From an uncultured Tabrizicola sp. (lineage in GTDB: Bacteria > Pseudomonadota > Alphaproteobacteria > Rhodobacterales > Rhodobacteraceae), in NCBI GenBank assembly GCA_937858255.1, contig CALLZQ010000643.1:1-8449 (forward strand): a DNA stretch of 8,449 nucleotides. Reading direction: 5' to 3'. Both the position numbers and the translations under genes were made by a program. The notes under the pieces were generated by a model. It did no database searches, had not been told where the DNA came from, and saw only the letters and a program-made list of their open reading frames with translations. Shown piece by piece: positions 4,810 to 8,449 of the stretch (position 1 is the first letter of the stretch; the number at the start of each line of letters is the position of its first letter).

Positions 4810-6386
4810 TGGTCGCCTCGGCGGAAAACATGGGGCGGCAGGCAACTGCCGCCCCCTTTGCCATCGAACTCAAGGGCGTCTCCAAGGCTTTTGGCCCGGT
4901 TCAGGCGAACAGGGATATCAACATTGCCGTGCCCAAGGGCACGATCCACGGCATTATCGGCGAGAACGGCGCGGGGAAATCCACGCTGATGTCGATCCTT
5001 TACGGGTTTTACAAGGCCGATGCCGGACAGATATTCATCAGCGGCAAGCTGACCCCCATCCCCGATAGCCAGAGCGCGATCCGCGCCGGTATCGGCATGG
5101 TGTTCCAGCATTTCAAGCTGGTGCAGAATTTTACCGTGCTGGAAAACATCATCCTCGGGGCCGAGGACGGGCCGATGCTGAACAGCTCGCTCGCCAAGGC
5201 ACGGACGGTGCTGAAACAACTGGCCGAGGAATATGAGCTGGATGTCGATCCCGATGCCTTGATCGAGAATCTCTCGGTCGGCCATCAGCAGCGGGTCGAA
5301 ATCCTCAAGGCGCTGTATCGGCAGGCCGATATCCTGATCCTTGATGAGCCGACCGGGGTGCTGACCCCGGATGAGGCAGACCACCTGTTCCGCATCCTGC
5401 GCGGGCTGAAGGATCAGGGCAAGACGGTGATCCTGATCACCCCCAAGCTGCGCGAGATCATGGAGGCGACCGATAACGTCAGCGTCATGCGGCGCGGCAC
5501 CAGGGTCGCCACGGTCAAGCCCGCCGAGACCAGCCCCGAGGCACTGGCTGAACTGATGGTGGGCCGCAAGGTGCTGCTGGAGGTCGACAAGGCCCCCGCC
5601 CACCCCGGCGCCCCGGTGCTGACGGTCGAGAACCTGCGGGTGCGCGATGAGCATGGGGTGGAACGGCTCAAGGGGGTCAGTCTGGAGATCAGGGCCGGTG
5701 AAATCCTCGGCATCGCCGGTGTCGCGGGCAATGGCCAGACCGAGTTGCTTCAGGCGCTTGGGGGGATGCTGCCGGCGACGGGCAAGGTTGCGCTGAACGG
5801 GCGCGATCTACCATTGTCGGGGGCCGGGGCCGACGGGCAGAGCCGCCGCGCCGCCGGTCTGGCGCATGTGCCCGAAGATCGCCATCACCATGGCCTGATC
5901 CTCGATTTCAGCGCTTGGGAAAACGTCGCCTTCGGCTATCACAATGCGCCAGAATACCAGAAGTCGGCCCTGTTCATGGATAACGATGCCATCCGCGCCG
6001 ATACTGAACGCAAGATGGCGACCTTTGACGTGCGCCCGCCGATCCCGGCGCTGGCCGCCAAGAACTTCTCGGGCGGTAACCAGCAAAAGATCGTCGTCGC
6101 GCGCGAGATTGAGCGCAACCCCGATCTCTTGCTGATCGGCCAGCCGACGCGCGGGGTCGATATCGGCGCCATCGAATTCATCCACAAGCAGATCGTCGCC
6201 CTGCGCGATCAGGGCAAGGCAATCCTGTTGGTCAGTGTGGAACTCGATGAAATCATGAGTCTTTCGGACCGGATCGCCGTGATGTTCGACGGGCAGATCA
6301 TGGGCCTGCGCGACCCCGGCCAGACCGATGAGCGCGAACTGGGCCTGATGATGGCCGGGATGACCGGCAAGAAAGAGGTGGCCTGA
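4809..6386 (+). CDS. Nucleoside-type ABC importer ATPase with two nucleotide-binding domains
   Basis: The 525-residue product has two fused ABC domains, as in RbsA-like and BMP-associated importers, and powers the two permeases encoded next. Domain 1 (about 18-255) has Walker A GENGAGKST (51-59), Q-loop VFQHFKL, signature LSVGHQQR (155-162), and Walker B LILDE (176-180) with its catalytic Glu. Its H-loop reads ITPKLREIM, with Pro212 where the family has His (see findings). Domain 2 (about 268-500) has a degenerate Walker A (GVAGNGQTE, no Lys), signature NFSGGNQQK (419-427), Walker B IGQPTRGVD with Gln for Glu, and VELDE without His. That degeneracy is normal for the second domain of this family. 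The start overlaps the binding-protein stop as TGATG. An in-frame ATG at 4830, with GGCGGA just upstream, is an alternative that would shorten the protein by seven residues. Confidence 0.92.
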   Translation: MVASAENMGRQATAAPFAIELKGVSKAFGPVQANRDINIAVPKGTIHGIIGENGAGKSTLMSILYGFYKADAGQIFISGKLTPIPDSQSAIRAGIGMVFQHFKLVQNFTVLENIILGAEDGPMLNSSLAKARTVLKQLAEEYELDVDPDALIENLSVGHQQRVEILKALYRQADILILDEPTGVLTPDEADHLFRILRGLKDQGKTVILITPKLREIMEATDNVSVMRRGTRVATVKPAETSPEALAELMVGRKVLLEVDKAPAHPGAPVLTVENLRVRDEHGVERLKGVSLEIRAGEILGIAGVAGNGQTELLQALGGMLPATGKVALNGRDLPLSGAGADGQSRRAAGLAHVPEDRHHHGLILDFSAWENVAFGYHNAPEYQKSALFMDNDAIRADTERKMATFDVRPPIPALAAKNFSGGNQQKIVVAREIERNPDLLLIGQPTRGVDIGAIEFIHKQIVALRDQGKAILLVSVELDEIMSLSDRIAVMFDGQIMGLRDPGQTDERELGLMMAGMTGKKEVA

Positions 6387-7501
6387 TGGATCGTTTGCCG
6401 CGTTGGGCCGATGTGGCCCTTGTGCCGCTGGTGTCGCTGATGCTGGCGGCGGTGATCTCGGCCCTTGTCCTCTTGGCCATCGGGCAAAGCCCGTCCGAGG
6501 CGCTGAAGGTCATGGTCGATGGCGCGCTCGGGTCGGCCTATGGCTGGGGCCAAACGCCCTCTTTCGCCACCAGTTTCATCTTTACCGGCCTGGCTGTCAC
6601 GGTCGCCTTTCACGCCAGCCTGTTCAACATCGGCGGCGAGGGGCAGGCCCAGCTTGGCGGTCTGGGCGTGGCGCTGGTTTGCCTGGCCCTGCCCTGGCCG
6701 CATTGGACCGTTGCGCTGATCGCGGCGACGGCGGGGGCGGCGCTGTTCGGCGCAGCCTGGGCGGCGATCCCGGCCTATTTGCAGGCCAAGCGCGGCAGCC
6801 ATATCGTCATCACCACGATCATGTTCAACTATATCGCGGCGGCGCTGCTGGTCTATCTGCTGGTTGATGTGCTTCGCCCCACCGGGCAGATGGATCCGGC
6901 CTCCTCGCGCTTTCCCGAAGCGGCCAAGCTGCCGGCGCTGAACGATATTCCGCTGGTCAACCTAATCTTTCAAAAGGCGGTGCCGGCCAATATCACCCTG
7001 TTTATCGCGCTGGCGATGGCGGTGGTGATCTGGGCGCTGTTGTGGCGCACGCGCCTTGGCTATCAGATCCGCGCCTTTGGCAAGTCCGAGGCGGGGGCGA
7101 AATATGCCGGCATCAACCCGGTCCGCATCACCATCATCGCCATGCTGATCTCGGGCGCCCTCGCCGGCATGATGAGCATCAACAACGTGATGGGCGAGGC
7201 CGAGCGGCTGCTGCAAAACTCGTCCGAGGGGGCGGGCTTTATTGGCATCGCCGTGGCGCTGATGGGGCGCAATCATCCCCTGGGCGTGGTGCTGGCGGCG
7301 CTGCTGTTCGGGTTCCTCTATCAGGGCGGGGCCGAACTTGGCCTCTGGACCTCGATCCCGATCGAGATGCGGATCGTGGTACAGGGTCTGGTGATCCTCT
7401 TTACCGGGGCGCTGGATGTAATGGTGCGGATGCTGCTGGTGCGGATTTTCGGCCTGTTCCGATCTGCCCGCGCCGTGCAAAAATCCGGGGGGGCCGCGTG
7501 A
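6386..7501 (+). CDS. ABC transporter permease 1, BPD_transp_2 type (YufP-like)
   Basis: The 371-residue inner-membrane protein is one of the two channel subunits of the importer. Hydrophobic segments are seen at about 9-33, 60-80, 88-103, 107-131, 140-163, 201-220, 247-266, 283-294, 298-314 and 328-346. Family marks are SLFNIGGEGQ (78-87), the cytoplasmic ATPase-coupling-loop-like stretch GYQIRAFGKSEAGAKYAGIN (225-244), and GEAERLLQNSSEGAGFIGIAVALMG further on. Length and motifs look normal. The ATG at 6386 overlaps the ATPase stop (TGATG), with GAGG at 6375-6378 as ribosome-binding site. The gene ends in another TGATG overlap with the second permease. Confidence 0.93.
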   Translation: MDRLPRWADVALVPLVSLMLAAVISALVLLAIGQSPSEALKVMVDGALGSAYGWGQTPSFATSFIFTGLAVTVAFHASLFNIGGEGQAQLGGLGVALVCLALPWPHWTVALIAATAGAALFGAAWAAIPAYLQAKRGSHIVITTIMFNYIAAALLVYLLVDVLRPTGQMDPASSRFPEAAKLPALNDIPLVNLIFQKAVPANITLFIALAMAVVIWALLWRTRLGYQIRAFGKSEAGAKYAGINPVRITIIAMLISGALAGMMSINNVMGEAERLLQNSSEGAGFIGIAVALMGRNHPLGVVLAALLFGFLYQGGAELGLWTSIPIEMRIVVQGLVILFTGALDVMVRMLLVRIFGLFRSARAVQKSGGAA

Positions 7502-8449
7502 TGGATTACGCAACGCTGCTGCAAATGCTGGATACGACGCTGCGGCTGGCAACGCCGCTGCTGCTGGCCTGTCTGGCCGGGCTTTATTCCGGGCGGGCCG
7601 GTATTTTCGACATCGGGCTGGAGGGCAAGATGCTGGCCGCCGCCATGGCCGCCGGGACCGTCGCGGCGCTGACCGGCTCGGCCTGGGCGGGGCTGTTGGC
7701 CGGGATTGGCGCCTCGCTGGTCTTTGCGGCGCTGCACGGGATTGCCTCGATCACCTTTCGCGGAAATCAACTGATCTCTGGCGTCGCGCTGAACTTCCTT
7801 GCTTCGGGGATCACGGTTCTGATCGCGCAGGCGCTGTTCAGGCAAGGCGGGCGCACGCCGCCGCTGTCAGGCGAGGCGCGTTTCAACCCGATTGACCTGC
7901 CGGGGGCCGAGGCGTTGCGCGACGTGCCTGTCATCGGCCCGCTTTATGCCGAGGTGATCTCGGGTCATTCGGCACTGGTCTATCTCGCCTTTCTGGTGGT
8001 GCCGCTGACCTGGTGGGTGCTGTTCCGCACCCGCTTTGGCCTGCGGTTGCGGGCCGTGGGGGAAAACCCGGCGGCGGTGGATACGGCCGGTGTCTCGGTC
8101 GTCGGGCTGCGCTATGCGGCGGTGGCGATCACCGGGGTGCTGTGCGGCATTGCCGGGGCCTATATGGCCACCGCGCTGCAAGCCGGTTTCGGGCGCGAGA
8201 TGACAGCAGGGCGCGGCTATATCGCCCTTGCCGCGCTGATCTTTGCAAAATGGCGGCCTGTGGCGGCGATGTGGGCCTGCCTGTTGTTCGGGTTCTTTCA
8301 GGCGCTGGCGCTGCGGCCTGACGTGGTGCAGGCGGTGGTGCAGGTCAAGGTGCCGGTGCCGCTGCTCGATGCGCTGGCCTTCCAGAGACCAGGGCCGGTA
8401 GACCATGTCGGAGAGGATCGTCACGCCCATTCCGGCGGCGACCATGGAG
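7501..8449 (+). CDS. ABC transporter permease 2 (YufQ-like), 3' end replaced
   Basis: This is the second channel subunit of the importer. Family marks are GRAGIFDIGLEGKMLAAAMA (31-50), ITFRGNQLISGVALNFLASG, FRTRFGLRLRAVGENPAAVDTAGV and GRGYIALAALIFAKW (237-251). The match runs to about residue 292 (VPVPLLDAL, near 8376). There the family normally continues with roughly 30 more residues, beginning PYLLT and containing a final membrane helix. Instead the frame reads AFQRPGPVDHVGEDRHAHSGG and stays open to the window edge. That tail is the antisense of a LysR-regulator segment, so only about 7501-8379 is genuine permease and the gene is 3'-truncated. The start ATG at 7501 overlaps the previous stop (TGATG), with a run of seven G residues at 7487-7493 as a possible ribosome-binding site. 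Confidence 0.82.
   Translation, partial: MDYATLLQMLDTTLRLATPLLLACLAGLYSGRAGIFDIGLEGKMLAAAMAAGTVAALTGSAWAGLLAGIGASLVFAALHGIASITFRGNQLISGVALNFLASGITVLIAQALFRQGGRTPPLSGEARFNPIDLPGAEALRDVPVIGPLYAEVISGHSALVYLAFLVVPLTWWVLFRTRFGLRLRAVGENPAAVDTAGVSVVGLRYAAVAITGVLCGIAGAYMATALQAGFGREMTAGRGYIALAALIFAKWRPVAAMWACLLFGFFQALALRPDVVQAVVQVKVPVPLLDALAFQRPGPVDHVGEDRHAHSGGDHG
8362..8379. other. Fusion junction between permease and antisense LysR fragment
   Basis: The 18 bases CTGCTCGATGCGCTGGCC read sensibly in both partners: LLDALA at the permease C-terminal region on the plus strand, and GQRIEQ after WSLE in the LysR on the minus strand. The shared stretch is what a deletion or k-mer collapse between two convergent genes would leave. 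Whether the join is real or an assembly product cannot be decided from the sequence. Confidence 0.55.
8362..8449 (-). pseudogene. Fragment of a LysR-family transcriptional regulator (effector domain)
   Basis: Read on the minus strand from 8448, the frame gives a peptide containing MVAAGMGVTILSDMVYRP followed by WSLEGQRIE. This pattern is familiar from the C-terminal effector-binding domain of LysR-type regulators. Such proteins are DNA-binding activators or repressors that often sit near the genes they control. The match stops around 8362-8370, after which the minus frame becomes the antisense of the permease. The fragment therefore lacks its normal C-terminal end, and its N-terminal part lies beyond the window. 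Only about 29 residues are present, so the family call rests on a short but distinctive stretch. Confidence 0.6.

Noticed and set aside
3778..4845. A 355-residue minus-strand open frame opposite the binding-protein gene
   Set aside because: It is exactly antisense to a strongly family-matching gene, with a biased His/Gly/Asp composition and no recognisable motif.
5346..5360. PTGVLTP after Walker B of the ATPase as an unusual change
   Set aside because: Rhodobacterial members of this family commonly carry Gly here, so it is not anomalous, unlike the H-loop Pro.
4770..5654. A 294-residue minus-strand open frame opposite the ATPase
   Set aside because: It is antisense to the Walker and signature motifs of a clear ABC ATPase; its length is explained by high third-position GC.
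5721..6160. Degenerate Walker A and Gln-for-Glu Walker B in the second ATPase domain as signs of decay
   Set aside because: This degeneracy is the normal state of domain 2 in RbsA-like and BMP-associated importers.
1..8449. CRISPR array, tRNA, rRNA, insertion sequence, attachment site or defence system
   Set aside because: I found no regularly spaced repeats, no cloverleaf or rRNA sequence, and no transposase, integrase or nuclease motif on either strand.

Overview
The window is GC-rich (my estimate is mid-60s percent) and has densely packed genes. Its gene families and protein sequences look like an alphaproteobacterium of the Rhodobacteraceae (Paracoccus/Rhodobacter type). That placement comes from remembered family resemblance, since no search could be run. 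Ten genes lie on the plus strand, and a fragment of an eleventh lies on the minus strand at the right edge.

Left part (200-1931): a branched-chain aminotransferase-like class IV PLP enzyme, a single-domain universal stress protein, and a short diacylglycerol kinase (DgkA) homologue. Middle part (1927-3613): a tightly overlapping set of nfu-type Fe-S carrier, tsaB (t6A tRNA modification) and rimI-type acetyltransferase. A 17-bp inverted repeat closely matching the Irr iron-control (ICE) box precedes the set and abuts a TTGACT -35-like element. Right part (3805-8449): a nucleoside-type (BMP/PnrA family) ABC importer with periplasmic binding protein, double-domain ATPase and two permeases. Its genes are joined by three successive TGATG stop/start overlaps. 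The binding protein would capture the substrate, probably a nucleoside, in the periplasm. The permease pair would form the channel and the fused ATPase would drive import.

I found no evidence of a new multi-gene system; this is mostly core metabolism and one transporter. The points worth attention are the ICE-like site in front of nfu and four places where a familiar protein departs from its family. These are: a homopolymer-rich patch in the aminotransferase that removes its cofactor-binding Glu motif; an in-frame loss of about 19 residues in DgkA; a His-to-Pro change in the H-loop of the transporter ATPase; and an abrupt switch near 8362-8379 from the last permease into an antisense LysR-regulator fragment. 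Together they raise the possibility of base-calling or assembly errors, so those places should be checked against reads before any biological reading.
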